From contig NZ_LQRT01000005.1 in assembly GCF_001632745.1 (NCBI RefSeq), positions 62,001-126,000 of the forward strand: 64,000 nt of DNA, written 5' to 3'. Origin of the DNA: Aquimarina aggregata (GTDB lineage: Bacteria > Bacteroidota > Bacteroidia > Flavobacteriales > Flavobacteriaceae). Made by a program: the position numbers and the translations under genes. The notes under the pieces are model-generated. The model was not told where the DNA came from. It saw only the letters and a list, made by a program, of their open reading frames with translations, and made no database searches. Positions 53,122 through 61,770 of this stretch are shown piece after piece (the stretch's first letter is position 1; every line of letters begins with the position of its first letter).

Positions 53122-54801
53122 ATGCTATATAAACTGTTTAAAAAGTTGTCTTTTCTTATCATCGTCTTGCTTGTGATTTCATGTCAAGATGATTACCTGG
53201 TGTTAGCACCTAAGGCCAAATACAAAATAGGCGATGATCCTTCATGGACACAGAAAAATTTTGATGATAGTACTTGGGCAAATCAAAGAGACAATTATAA
53301 CGATCGCATTTTTTGGGTACGTATGAAAGTTGTACTTCCTGAAGATCCAGAACCATTTAAACCACAAGGTGTACTTGTTTATGCTTTTGGCGCCTATGAG
53401 CTATATTGGGATAACATTCTTATTGGTACTAATGGGACGCCTGGTAAAGAAAACAATATTGATAAGATAGGCGAGGTTGATAGGTCCTTTATCATTCCTC
53501 ATCATTTAGCAAAAAAAGGAGAACATAGCGTAGCATTTAGAGTATCACAAAAATATCATCCAGATAAAGACAGAGGATTTGGCTTGGTTTTCTCAAATTA
53601 CAAGAACTTAATTCAAGCACCACTTGTATTAACATCAATTACATATATTCTAGCAGGTGCTTTTTTCCTTACTGCTATTTACTTTTTTATACTTTATTTC
53701 AATAATCGAAAGTTTTTTCCTGTTCTATTATTTAGCATTTGCTCATTTCTCTTCTTTCTTTTAATCATTATAGAATATGTCAAATTCTATCTCCCCATAC
53801 ATTACAGTGATTTTTATATTAGATTAGAAATTATAGGAGTATTGACCTTTTTGATATCATTTTTGATACCTGTTTATTTTTCTATTCAGTTTTCACTTCC
53901 AAAAAGAAAAATACTAGTCCCATTATACTTTCTTTTTTTGATTTTACTTTACTTTCTAAATAGAGGTCATTATGATTTTACTACCAAATTACTAATCGTT
54001 AGTATGTGGATAGCATCGGCGGGTATTGTTGGGCATGCTGTTTTTAGAAAAAAATCACAGGCTATCGTTGTACTTACTACTCTATTAATCAATGTTCTAT
54101 TATACAATTTCTTAGCATATGACATGAGTTTGATACTAAGTTTTACGCTTCTTTTACTTTGTATGTTCTATCTTCTTGCACTACAAATACGAGAACAACG
54201 TAAATCGTATGAGCATTCATTACTACAAACCAGTCGATTAAAAAACGAGTTGCTAAAGAAAAAAATACAACCTCATTTTTTAATGAATACACTTACCTCA
54301 CTAATAGATTGGGTAGAAGAATCACCTGCCAAAGGGGTTAATTTTATAGAGGCTTTGGCAGAAGAATTTAATTTATTAAACCAAATCGAAGACAAAAAAC
54401 TAATCCCGATCACCCAGGAAATACAACTTTGTAAGAGTTTTTTAAATATCATGAAATATAGAAAAGAAATCGTTTACTCGTGGGATGAAAAGAACATTGA
54501 TCAAACCAAAAAAATTCCTCCGGCTATAATTCACACTTTAGTCGAAAATGGCATCACACACGGTCTCCCTAATGAACATAATGAAATAAGGTATCGATTT
54601 AGTCATGAATCAGATTCTGATAGCACCAAATACATTTTACAAACCATCGCTTCTCTAAGAAAACCTGATAAAAAAATACAAGATGGAACAGGTAATGCGT
54701 ATATAAAAGCTCGATTAACTGAAAGTTATGATGAAAAATGGCACTTTACCTCCCAAAAAACAACCAATGGGTGGGAAAACACAATAACAATATATCACTA
54801 G
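53122..54801 (+). CDS. LytS/YehU-type sensor histidine kinase with periplasmic binding domain
   Basis: A 559-residue kinase. The N-terminus (FLIIVLLVISC) looks like a lipoprotein signal with Cys21, followed by a soluble sandwich domain (residues 30-170, DPSWTQKNFDDSTWANQ), about seven transmembrane helices (residues 175-370), then a His_kinase domain with the acceptor His385 (KKKIQPHFLMNTL) and the Asn-box region VENGITHGLPN. This is the 7TMR type of LytS-family kinases. The partner response regulator starts 3 bp after its stop. The lipoprotein-like start ahead of a seven-helix bundle is unusual. Confidence 0.9.
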   Translation: MLYKLFKKLSFLIIVLLVISCQDDYLVLAPKAKYKIGDDPSWTQKNFDDSTWANQRDNYNDRIFWVRMKVVLPEDPEPFKPQGVLVYAFGAYELYWDNILIGTNGTPGKENNIDKIGEVDRSFIIPHHLAKKGEHSVAFRVSQKYHPDKDRGFGLVFSNYKNLIQAPLVLTSITYILAGAFFLTAIYFFILYFNNRKFFPVLLFSICSFLFFLLIIIEYVKFYLPIHYSDFYIRLEIIGVLTFLISFLIPVYFSIQFSLPKRKILVPLYFLFLILLYFLNRGHYDFTTKLLIVSMWIASAGIVGHAVFRKKSQAIVVLTTLLINVLLYNFLAYDMSLILSFTLLLLCMFYLLALQIREQRKSYEHSLLQTSRLKNELLKKKIQPHFLMNTLTSLIDWVEESPAKGVNFIEALAEEFNLLNQIEDKKLIPITQEIQLCKSFLNIMKYRKEIVYSWDEKNIDQTKKIPPAIIHTLVENGITHGLPNEHNEIRYRFSHESDSDSTKYILQTIASLRKPDKKIQDGTGNAYIKARLTESYDEKWHFTSQKTTNGWENTITIYH

Positions 54802-54804
54802 TTT

Positions 54805-55506
54805 ATGAATATTTTAGTCATTGAAGATGAATCAAGAATAGCTAAAAGAATTTTGAGAATGACTCGAGAATTCTTTTTAAATACGTTAAATGAAATAACA
54901 CATATAGAGTCATTACAAGAAGGTATAACTTATATACAACATCATAAGGTTGACCTGGTACTCCTAGATCTTAATCTTAATGGAGATAACGGCTTTGATC
55001 TTTTAAAAAATACAGTTTCTGAGTCTTTTCATACCATTATTATATCGGCATATAAAGAACAGGCTTTAAAAGCTTTTGAACACGGTGTTTTGGATTTTGT
55101 TCCCAAACCTTTTAATAAAGAAAGGTTAGATCTTGCATTTAATCGCGTACTTAATAAGGAAGATATACATACAAAAAACATTAAGTTTTTAGCCGTAAAA
55201 AAGCGTGGAGAAATTCAACTCGTTACTATAGAAAACATTATTTATATCAAGGGTGCTGGTATGTATTCAGAACTTGTGCTTACTAATGGAAAAAGCTTTT
55301 TACACGACAAATCTCTAGAAAAACTAGAGCAATTGCTTCCAGATACTTTTATTAGATCACATAAATCTTATATTCTAAAAATTGAAGAAATTAATGCTAT
55401 TAAAATCAGTTCGGGTAGTAAGTACTTTGCAGAGTTAAAAAATGAAGAATTATTACCTATTGGGCGAACGCGATATAAATACTTAAAAGAAAGAATGTTT
55501 AAATAA
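54805..55506 (+). CDS. LytTR-family response regulator
   Basis: A 233-residue regulator with an N-terminal receiver (MNILVIEDESRIA; phosphoacceptor Asp55 in LVLLDLNLNG; the Lys of DFVPKPFNKE) and a C-terminal LytTR DNA-binding domain (FLAVKKRGEIQLVTIENIIYI, then FIRSHKSYILKIEEINAI). The receiver-Lys (VPKPF) and LytTR shape match AlgR/LytR/YehT types. It starts 3 bp after the histidine kinase stop (54801), so they form a single translational unit. Target genes are unknown; the divergent serine hydrolase gene is a candidate by position. Confidence 0.93.
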   Translation: MNILVIEDESRIAKRILRMTREFFLNTLNEITHIESLQEGITYIQHHKVDLVLLDLNLNGDNGFDLLKNTVSESFHTIIISAYKEQALKAFEHGVLDFVPKPFNKERLDLAFNRVLNKEDIHTKNIKFLAVKKRGEIQLVTIENIIYIKGAGMYSELVLTNGKSFLHDKSLEKLEQLLPDTFIRSHKSYILKIEEINAIKISSGSKYFAELKNEELLPIGRTRYKYLKERMFK

Positions 55507-55508
55507 AA

Positions 55509-55539
55509 AAAGCCTCTTCTGTAGTATAGAAGAGGCTTT
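55509..55539. terminator. Bidirectional terminator between the LytTR and atpG genes
   Basis: AAAGCCTCTTCT and AGAAGAGGCTTT pair perfectly (12 bp) around a 7-nt loop, with A/T-runs on both sides, between convergent transcription units. Confidence 0.85.
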
Positions 55540-55558
55540 ATAATATGATTTAAAATAA

Positions 55559-56419
55559 TTAGTTATTCAATGCTTCTGCACCACCAACGATCTCTAAGAT
55601 CTCATTAGTAATTGCAGCTTGTCTTGCTTTGTTATAAGACAATTTAAGTGCATCTCTAAGCTCTGTAGCATTATCGGTAGCCTTATGCATCGCTGTCATA
55701 CGCGCACCGTGCTCAGAAGCAAAAGAATCTCTTATAGCCTTATACAATTGTGTCTTTAATGACTTTGGAATTAATTGTTCTACAATTTCTTCTTTAGACG
55801 GCTCAAAAATATAGTCAACATTAGTGGCAGTACCACCTTCTATAGGAACAATTGGTAAAAACTGTTCTGTAGTTACCTCTTGCGTTGCAGCATTTTTGAA
55901 CTTATTATATACGATTACAATCTTATCGTAAGAACCGTTTGTAAAGAACTCCATTAATTCTTCGGCAATAGCAGCTACATTAGCAAAAGTAAGATCATCA
56001 TACACCTCACTTTTATTAGCTACTACTGTGTGTGTTTTAGAAACTACATCGTTGATTTTTTTACCTATAGTAACAAAATCTACTTGTTTTCCTGCATAGT
56101 CATTTTCATACAATCCTTTAACACCTTTAGCAATATTAGTATTAAAAGCACCTGCTAGTCCACGATTAGAAGCAATCCCTACAACCAATACTTTATTTAC
56201 TTCGCGTTGCTCTGCATAAACACTAGCACTATCTCCTTCTAGAGAAGCACTTAAGCTTTGTAGAAGCTCTGTAAGTTTATCTGCATATGGTCTCATAGCA
56301 GTAATCGCCTGCTGTGCCTTGTTCAACTTTGCGGCAGATACCATTTTCATGGCACTTGTGATTTGCATCGTTGAAGATACAGAGGTAATTCTACTACGTA
56401 ATTCTTTTAAATTAGCCAT
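55559..56419 (-). CDS. atpG: ATP synthase F1 gamma subunit
   Basis: A 286-residue gamma subunit forming the central rotor shaft of F1. The N-terminal coiled coil begins MANLKELRSRITSVSSTMQITSAMKMVSAAKLNKAQQ, as in all gamma subunits; the middle Rossmann-like domain (VLVVGIASNRGLAGAFNTNI) and the C-terminal helix (RMTAMHKATDNATELRDALKLSYNKARQAAIT) complete it. It ends the operon here: atpD and atpC are not in the window. It lies 43 bp downstream of atpA, with an A/T palindrome in the gap. Confidence 0.97.
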   Translation of the reverse strand: MANLKELRSRITSVSSTMQITSAMKMVSAAKLNKAQQAITAMRPYADKLTELLQSLSASLEGDSASVYAEQREVNKVLVVGIASNRGLAGAFNTNIAKGVKGLYENDYAGKQVDFVTIGKKINDVVSKTHTVVANKSEVYDDLTFANVAAIAEELMEFFTNGSYDKIVIVYNKFKNAATQEVTTEQFLPIVPIEGGTATNVDYIFEPSKEEIVEQLIPKSLKTQLYKAIRDSFASEHGARMTAMHKATDNATELRDALKLSYNKARQAAITNEILEIVGGAEALNN

Positions 56420-56433
56420 TTCTTATAATTATG

Positions 56434-56451
56434 AATTCTGAATTCAGAATT
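56434..56451. repeat. 18-bp palindrome between atpA and atpG
   Basis: AATTCTGAATTCAGAATT is a perfect palindrome inside the 43-bp atpA-atpG gap, flanked by two copies of TATGAATT. It may form a small intercistronic stem. Confidence 0.5.
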
Positions 56452-56462
56452 ATGAATTTTTA

Positions 56463-58043
56463 TTAAGCTTTATATTTAGCTGAAATCTCCTTACAAGCTG
56501 ATAATAACACATCTGTTACCTCATCTGTTAATTTTCCAGCTTTTAAAGTATCTAGTGTATCTCTATGCTTAGCATTAAGGTACTCGATAAAATCACCTTC
56601 AAATTCTTTGATCTTATTTACAGGAACATCTCTTAATAAGTTCTTAGATCCTGCATAAATAATTGCGATCTGATCTTCTACAGTGTATGGATCATTTTGC
56701 GCTTGCTTTAAGATCTCAACATTACGCTTACCTTTTTCAATTACATTCAAGGTAGCTGCATCAAGGTCAGAACCAAACTTAGCAAAAGCTTCTAGTTCAC
56801 GAAACTGTGCTTGATCCAGTTTTAGCGTACCCGCAACTTTCTTCATTGATTTTATCTGTGCAGATCCTCCAACACGTGATACCGAGATACCTACGTTAAT
56901 TGCCGGACGTACACCAGAGTTAAATAAATCAGAAGTTAAGAATATCTGACCATCGGTAATCGAAATTACATTGGTTGGGATATATGCAGATACATCACCA
57001 GCTTGTGTTTCGATAATTGGTAATGCTGTTAATGATCCACCACCTTTTACTTTATCTTTTAAAGTATCTGGTAAGTCATTCATATCTTTTGCGATACTAT
57101 CATCAGCAATCACTTTTGCAGCACGCTCTAATAATCTTGAGTGAAGGTAGAAAACATCTCCAGGATACGCCTCACGTCCTGGTGGACGACGTAATAATAA
57201 AGATACCTCACGGTATGCTACAGCTTGCTTAGATAAATCATCATAAATGATTAATGCTGGACGACCTGTATCACGGAAATATTCTCCGATCGCAGCTCCT
57301 GCAAATGGTGCATATACTTGCATTGGTGCAGGATCAGAAGCGTTTGCTGCTACTATCGTAGTATATGCCATTGCTCCTTTATCTTCTAAAACCTTAGCAA
57401 TAAGTGCTACTGTAGAAGCTTTTTGCCCTATAGCAACATATATACAATATACTGGCTCACCAGCATCGTAAAATTCTTTTTGATTAAGAATCGTATCAAT
57501 ACAAACTGTTGTTTTACCTGTTTGACGGTCACCGATTACCAACTCACGTTGTCCTCTACCGATAGGTACCATTGCATCGATTGATTTGATCCCTGTTTGA
57601 AGAGGTTCTGTTACCGGCTGACGGAAAACTACACCAGGAGCCTTACGCTCTAATGGCATTTCAAAAGTTTCACCTTCAATAGGTCCTTTACCATCGATAG
57701 GGTTACCTAAAGTATCCACTACACGACCAACGATTCCTTCTCCTACATTGATAGATGCAATACGTTGTGTACGTTTTACTGTTGCACCCTCTTTAATTTC
57801 TGTTGAAGAACCTAAAAGTACTACCCCAACATTATCTTCTTCAAGGTTAAGTACAATACCCTCTAAACCAGATTCAAATTCAACTAACTCTCCATATTGA
57901 GCGTTAGACAATCCGTAAACTCTGGCGATACCATCACCTACTTGTAATACAGTACCTACCTCTTCTAATGAAGCTGTTGCCTCAAATCCAGATAATTGTT
58001 GTTTTAATATTGCTGAAACTTCAGCAGGATTCACTTCTGCCAT
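56463..58043 (-). CDS. atpA: ATP synthase F1 alpha subunit
   Basis: A 526-residue alpha subunit with the Walker A motif [13 protein letters not shown], the conserved [17 protein letters not shown] segment, and the nucleotide-binding [26 protein letters not shown]-terminal [14 protein letters not shown] and the C-terminal helical bundle are complete. It is a non-catalytic nucleotide-binding subunit of the hexamer. Length is typical. The catalytic beta subunit is encoded elsewhere. The 74-bp gap to atpH holds no clear signal. Confidence 0.98.
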   Translation of the reverse strand: MAEVNPAEVSAILKQQLSGFEATASLEEVGTVLQVGDGIARVYGLSNAQYGELVEFESGLEGIVLNLEEDNVGVVLLGSSTEIKEGATVKRTQRIASINVGEGIVGRVVDTLGNPIDGKGPIEGETFEMPLERKAPGVVFRQPVTEPLQTGIKSIDAMVPIGRGQRELVIGDRQTGKTTVCIDTILNQKEFYDAGEPVYCIYVAIGQKASTVALIAKVLEDKGAMAYTTIVAANASDPAPMQVYAPFAGAAIGEYFRDTGRPALIIYDDLSKQAVAYREVSLLLRRPPGREAYPGDVFYLHSRLLERAAKVIADDSIAKDMNDLPDTLKDKVKGGGSLTALPIIETQAGDVSAYIPTNVISITDGQIFLTSDLFNSGVRPAINVGISVSRVGGSAQIKSMKKVAGTLKLDQAQFRELEAFAKFGSDLDAATLNVIEKGKRNVEILKQAQNDPYTVEDQIAIIYAGSKNLLRDVPVNKIKEFEGDFIEYLNAKHRDTLDTLKAGKLTDEVTDVLLSACKEISAKYKA

Positions 58044-58117
58044 TTTATAATAGTTTGTAAGAACAAGTATTAACTACTCTTTCTCTTATTATTAAATTTA
58101 TATAATTGGTGTAATTA

Positions 58118-58645
58118 TTAATTACTCAACTCTCTTTTTAAATTCGTAAGCTTATTTGCTATACTAGCGTTGTATTGTAAATCTCCTACTCTAAGAATAA
58201 ATCCACCGATAATACTTTCATCGATTACATTCTCTATAGTAGCCTCATTACCTGTTAACTCTTTTACTTTTGCTTGTACTTTTGCACTTAATCCTTTATC
58301 TAAAGGGATGGCCGTAGTCACTGTAGCTACCTGAGTGTTATTTGACTTATCTAATAAAACAATATACTGTTTTGCAACATCACCTAACAGATCAACTCTT
58401 TTATTTTCAATCAAAACATCAAAAAGGTTTTGCGTAAGTTCTCCAGTACTTTTAAATATCTCTTTTAAAGAAGCTAGTTTTATTTCACTTTTTATAAGAG
58501 GGCTATTTAATACCATTTTGAGCTCTGCGCTATCACTAACGGTAGTGATAATACTTTGCATATCCTTCTGAACATCTTCAGTAGTTTTTTTGTCCTGAGC
58601 CAAACTCAAAACTGCTTTAGCATAACGTATTGCTGCTCTACTCAT
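58118..58645 (-). CDS. atpH: ATP synthase F1 delta subunit
   Basis: A 175-residue OSCP/delta protein, which links F1 to the peripheral stalk. The N-terminal helical bundle starts SRAAIRYAKAVLSLAQDKKTTEDVQKDM, and the C-terminal part has ATVTTAIPLDKGLSAKVQAKVKELTG and IGGFILRVGDLQYNASI, the standard signatures. It starts 7 bp downstream of atpF. Confidence 0.95.
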   Translation of the reverse strand: MSRAAIRYAKAVLSLAQDKKTTEDVQKDMQSIITTVSDSAELKMVLNSPLIKSEIKLASLKEIFKSTGELTQNLFDVLIENKRVDLLGDVAKQYIVLLDKSNNTQVATVTTAIPLDKGLSAKVQAKVKELTGNEATIENVIDESIIGGFILRVGDLQYNASIANKLTNLKRELSN

Positions 58646-58652
58646 GTTATGA

Positions 58653-59153
58653 TTAGTTTAAAGTAACATCTCCTAACATAGACTCGACTAATTCTAATTG
58701 CTTGTCTTTGTTATCTAATTCCTTTCTTACTACTTTCTCTGCAATTTCTACAGAAATTCCCGCTACTTGACTTTTTAGGTCAGCAATCGCGGCTTTCTTT
58801 TCGCTTTCGATAGTAGCCTGTGCTTGTGCAACGATTTTATCAGCTTCTGTTTGCGCTTCAGCTTTTGCATCAGCGATTATATTTTCTTTAAGCTGCTTTG
58901 CTTCTTTAAGCATACCATCACGTTCTGCTCTTGCTTCATTTAAGATGCGCTCATTATCAGCTTGAAGGTTTTGCATTTCTTTTCTTGCAGACTCTGCAGA
59001 CTCTAATGCATTTTTAATTCCTTCTTCTCTGTTGTTTACAGCTTCTAAGATAGGTTTCCAAGCAAATTTTCTTAATAATAAAAGTAATCCTACAAAAAGT
59101 AGTATCTGCCAGAAAAAAAGACCGAATGAAAAATCGTTTATTAACTTATCCAT
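58653..59153 (-). CDS. atpF: ATP synthase F0 b subunit
   Basis: A 166-residue b subunit: one N-terminal membrane helix (FSFGLFFWQILLFVGLLLLLRKFAW) and a long, charged coiled coil (ESAESARKEMQNLQADNERILNEARAERD) that forms the peripheral stalk. The conserved W-K/R-P motif (FAWKPILEAVNNRE) follows the helix. Length fits. It begins 97 bp downstream of atpE, with a perfect 12-bp hairpin in between that may shape the atpE:atpF expression ratio. Confidence 0.96.
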   Translation of the reverse strand: MDKLINDFSFGLFFWQILLFVGLLLLLRKFAWKPILEAVNNREEGIKNALESAESARKEMQNLQADNERILNEARAERDGMLKEAKQLKENIIADAKAEAQTEADKIVAQAQATIESEKKAAIADLKSQVAGISVEIAEKVVRKELDNKDKQLELVESMLGDVTLN

Positions 59154-59203
59154 AATTAATTTATGTTATTTTCTTTATGGTTTAATCTTTAAAAATATAA
59201 AAC

Positions 59204-59232
59204 AACAACTGTAACCAACCGTTACAGTTGTT
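59204..59232 (-). promoter_or_regulatory. Perfect 12-bp hairpin between atpE and atpF
   Basis: AACAACTGTAAC and GTTACAGTTGTT pair fully around a 5-nt loop, 18 bp past the atpE stop; the minus-strand flank then reads GTTTTATATTTTT. It has the form of a partial terminator or an mRNA-stabilising stem. Confidence 0.6.
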
Positions 59233-59250
59233 ATCATTTGTAATAATGAA

Positions 59251-59442
59251 TTAAGATGCGAATAACGCAGCAAATCCAATACCTTCAATAAGAGCGGCTG
59301 CAATAAGCATAGCTGTTTGGATTTTACCAGAAGCTTCTGGTTGACGTGCGATAGCTTCCATCGCTTGTCCACCAATTCTACCGATACCAACTCCAGCACC
59401 TATAACAATTAAACCTGCTCCAACAATTCTTGGGATATCCAT
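59251..59442 (-). CDS. atpE: ATP synthase F0 c subunit
   Basis: A 63-residue proteolipid forming the rotor ring: helix 1 IVGAGLIVIGAGVGIGRIGG, loop ARQPEA, and helix 2 with the ion-binding Glu53 (ALIEGIGFAALFA). The helix-1 position used by a Gln in sodium rings is Arg22 here, and Gly follows Glu53 where sodium rings have Ser/Thr, so proton coupling is the more likely reading. Length is at the short end of the family, as usual in Bacteroidetes. It is preceded by atpB (36-bp gap). Confidence 0.97.
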   Translation of the reverse strand: MDIPRIVGAGLIVIGAGVGIGRIGGQAMEAIARQPEASGKIQTAMLIAAALIEGIGFAALFAS

Positions 59443-59478
59443 GATTATATAATTAAAAATTAAACTTCAAATTAACTA

Positions 59479-60552
59479 TTAATGATGTGCCTCTTCATTT
59501 GCCATACCAAAGTATAGTGCAGACAACATCGTAAATATATATGCTTGTAATGCAGCTACCAATAATTCTAATATTGATAACGCAAATGCTAAACCAAATG
59601 ATAATGGACTACCAATCCAACTTTTGAAAATAAATATTAACCCAACAATACTCATAAGTACAACGTGACCTGCAGTCATGTTGGCATACAAACGAATCAT
59701 TAATGAAAATGGCTTAATGAAAATACCTAGTAATTCTATCGGCGCCAAAACTATCTTCATAAATGTAGGTACACCAGGCATCCAGAAAATATGACCCCAG
59801 TAATTTTTATTCGCTGTAAAGTTTGTGATCAAAAAAGTAAGCAATGCCAAACCTAAAGTAACAGCTATGTTACCTGTAACATTAACTGCCAAAGGAGTCA
59901 TTCCTAATAGATTTAACAACCAAATAAAGAAGAATGTTGTAAGCAAAAAGCTCATATACTTCTTATATTTTTTCTCTCCGATATTTGGGATTGCAATATC
60001 ATCCCTAACAAAAAGCACTAAAGGCTCTAAGAAACGACCTACTCCTGTAGGGATCCCATTATTTTTCTTGTATGATTTAGCTAAACGACTAAACATAAAA
60101 AACATTAGTAAGCCAATTAGTAACATGCTTACTACATTTTTAGTAATCGAAAAGTCTAATGGTTTTGCATTTGTTGCATGATGATGGTCATCATAATTAA
60201 TAGTACCCGCTGCATCTGTTTTGTAGATTTTAGAATGGTACAATTTGTAGAAGTTACCATCTACTTCAGCAACAGTTTCTCCATGATGAAATTTTGAAGA
60301 AGAAAACACCTTTACCCCATTATCCCAAAGAATTACTGGCAAAGGAAAACCATAATGTTTATTTGCTTCTTTATCAGAAAATAATGTAAAATCGTGAGAG
60401 TCTTGAAGGTGATGATCTATAAATTCTTTGATCTCAGTTTTTAAATCTCCATTACCTTCTTTTTCAGATTCTTTTGCGGATAAATTTGCAGTGGTAAAAA
60501 CCAAAGCAAATATCAATAAAATTCTAACTACAGTACGGTTTTGCATTTTCAC
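59479..60552 (-). CDS. atpB: ATP synthase F0 a subunit, Bacteroidetes form with signal peptide
   Basis: A 357-residue a subunit. Unlike enterobacterial AtpB it begins with a signal peptide (TVVRILLIFALVFTTANLSA) and about 90 extra periplasmic residues before the first channel helix (KNVVSMLLIGLLMFFMF). The essential Arg is in FSLMIRLYANMTAGHVVL, with the Asn-Met-x-Ala-Gly pattern. Helices continue to the end (LQAYIFTMLSALYFGMANEEAHH). ATG at the third codon (60546) is an alternative start. It is the first classical F0 gene of the operon. Confidence 0.97.
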   Translation of the reverse strand: MKMQNRTVVRILLIFALVFTTANLSAKESEKEGNGDLKTEIKEFIDHHLQDSHDFTLFSDKEANKHYGFPLPVILWDNGVKVFSSSKFHHGETVAEVDGNFYKLYHSKIYKTDAAGTINYDDHHHATNAKPLDFSITKNVVSMLLIGLLMFFMFSRLAKSYKKNNGIPTGVGRFLEPLVLFVRDDIAIPNIGEKKYKKYMSFLLTTFFFIWLLNLLGMTPLAVNVTGNIAVTLGLALLTFLITNFTANKNYWGHIFWMPGVPTFMKIVLAPIELLGIFIKPFSLMIRLYANMTAGHVVLMSIVGLIFIFKSWIGSPLSFGLAFALSILELLVAALQAYIFTMLSALYFGMANEEAHH

Positions 60553-60647
60553 GGAAAATTTCGGTTCCTAAATTTCGGTGCAAATGTACATAATTATGTT
60601 ATAATCTTAAACTATATTTAACTAAATAAGTTTGATATTATTAGTTG

Positions 60648-61073
60648 TTATTTAATTTGTTGATTATCAGTGTATTGTGTATTCTTCAGGATTTTGGAAA
60701 TATAATAGACTTCTAAGACCACTGAAATCACATACGGAATAAAAAAATCCAGAAAGATCGTTTTATCAATTTCTACTCCTCCCATTTTTGTAATAGCTGC
60801 AAAAATCCCAAGTTTAATAAGACTTCCTGCCATAAAAATAAAACCTATTTGGTCTTTAAACTTTTTTCTAAACACAATGATTATAAGAAAAAGTACAATT
60901 GTAAAGGCTCCATTAAAAAGATAAGACAGATCTAATATATAGGTATTACTATGAAACGAGAAGTATTGTATAGTTTGGGTATGTATAAAATAACCTACTA
61001 CTAAAATTCCTATAAATAGTATTAAAAAGCGGGATAAACTCTGAAGTGTTTTACTATCAAAAACGTTGTTCAT
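60648..61073 (-). CDS. Small integral membrane protein upstream of atpB
   Basis: A 141-residue protein with four hydrophobic segments (LILFIGILVVGYFI, YLFNGAFTIVLFLIIIV, IGFIFMAGSLIKLGIFAAI, FFIPYVISVVLEVYYISKIL). Its length, topology and place between the AtpI-type gene and atpB match the DUF6168-type protein found at this spot in Flavobacteriia ATP synthase loci. It may aid c-ring assembly or ion supply like AtpI, but direct evidence is lacking. The gap to the preceding gene is 31 bp. Confidence 0.85.
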   Translation of the reverse strand: MNNVFDSKTLQSLSRFLILFIGILVVGYFIHTQTIQYFSFHSNTYILDLSYLFNGAFTIVLFLIIIVFRKKFKDQIGFIFMAGSLIKLGIFAAITKMGGVEIDKTIFLDFFIPYVISVVLEVYYISKILKNTQYTDNQQIK

Positions 61074-61104
61074 GTTTCAAAAAAAATACGGGATTAAAGT
61101 CGAT

Positions 61105-61356
61105 TTATTTTTTAGAATTATTAATTCTATCGAGTTGTTTAATCACCAAATATAATGAAGCAGCAACCCCAAATAGCACTAACCCCATAGTAAACCATTT
61201 TTTTTCTAATTGGTAATATAAATCGAGGTTTTTTCCAGCATAGGCGCACAGAAAAATTGTAGCTCCCATTTGGAATGCTATTCCTGTTAAGGCTATGTAC
61301 TTTTTAAGCTGATTTTCCTTGCCCTTGTGGTTGTCCTGGTTGTCCTGTTTTTTCAC
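61105..61356 (-). CDS. AtpI/AtpZ-type ATP synthase accessory protein
   Basis: An 83-residue membrane protein: a hydrophilic, basic N-terminus (MKKQDNQDNHKGKENQ) and two helices (YIALTGIAFQMGATIFLCAYAG and FTMGLVLFGVAASLYLVIKQL), with the conserved G-x-A-F-Q-M-G of the AtpZ/AtpI family. These proteins help magnesium uptake or c-ring assembly. Its ATG lies 53 bp inside the 3' end of the bactofilin gene; no internal ATG would keep the first membrane helix, so the overlap seems real. Confidence 0.88.
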   Translation of the reverse strand: MKKQDNQDNHKGKENQLKKYIALTGIAFQMGATIFLCAYAGKNLDLYYQLEKKWFTMGLVLFGVAASLYLVIKQLDRINNSKK

Positions 61357-61747
61357 CTGGTTTGCTTAAAGATTTTACACCACCTTTCATAGAACATGAT
61401 GCATTAAAGTTTGCTCCCGGCTCTACAGCTAACTTACCTACGGTAACTTCGCCTTCTATATGTGCTGTTGGTTTTAAAGATAGTGTGTTTGCAACATTAA
61501 GAGTTCCTGAAAATTTACCTTCAAAATCTGCATCTGAACATTCTAACGTTCCTTTTATAAACCCTGAGGATCCTACTACTACTTTTCCTGTAGTTTTAAA
61601 TGTACCCTCAATGGTGCCTTCTATTCTAAAACCTCCTTCAGAAACAATATCACCTACGATTTTTGTTCCTTCTGAAATTTTGTTTTGATTACGAGAAAAG
61701 TCAGTCATATTGCCGTGATCTCTTCCTTTTTTATTGTCTGAAAACAT
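61304..61747 (-). CDS. Bactofilin (polymer-forming cytoskeletal protein)
   Basis: A 147-residue bactofilin: a flexible N-terminus (MFSDNKKGRDHGNMTDF) and a right-handed beta-helix of repeated GxxxxEGxxxG turns (EGTIEGTFKTTGKVVVGSSGFIKG, then HIEGEVTVGKLAVEPG), ending in a Gly/Gln/Pro tail (GQPGQPQGQGKSA). It polymerises without nucleotide, usually at the membrane to shape the cell or place other proteins. Its 3' end overlaps the AtpI-type gene by 53 bp, so the tail is dual-coded. Confidence 0.93.
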   Translation of the reverse strand: MFSDNKKGRDHGNMTDFSRNQNKISEGTKIVGDIVSEGGFRIEGTIEGTFKTTGKVVVGSSGFIKGTLECSDADFEGKFSGTLNVANTLSLKPTAHIEGEVTVGKLAVEPGANFNASCSMKGGVKSLSKPGEKTGQPGQPQGQGKSA

Positions 61748-61770
61748 ATTCTTAAGGGGGATTAAGTTAA

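Noticed and set aside
59175..59399. 74-codon minus-strand open frame over atpE
   Set aside because: Another frame of the atpE gene that runs through the intercistronic hairpin.
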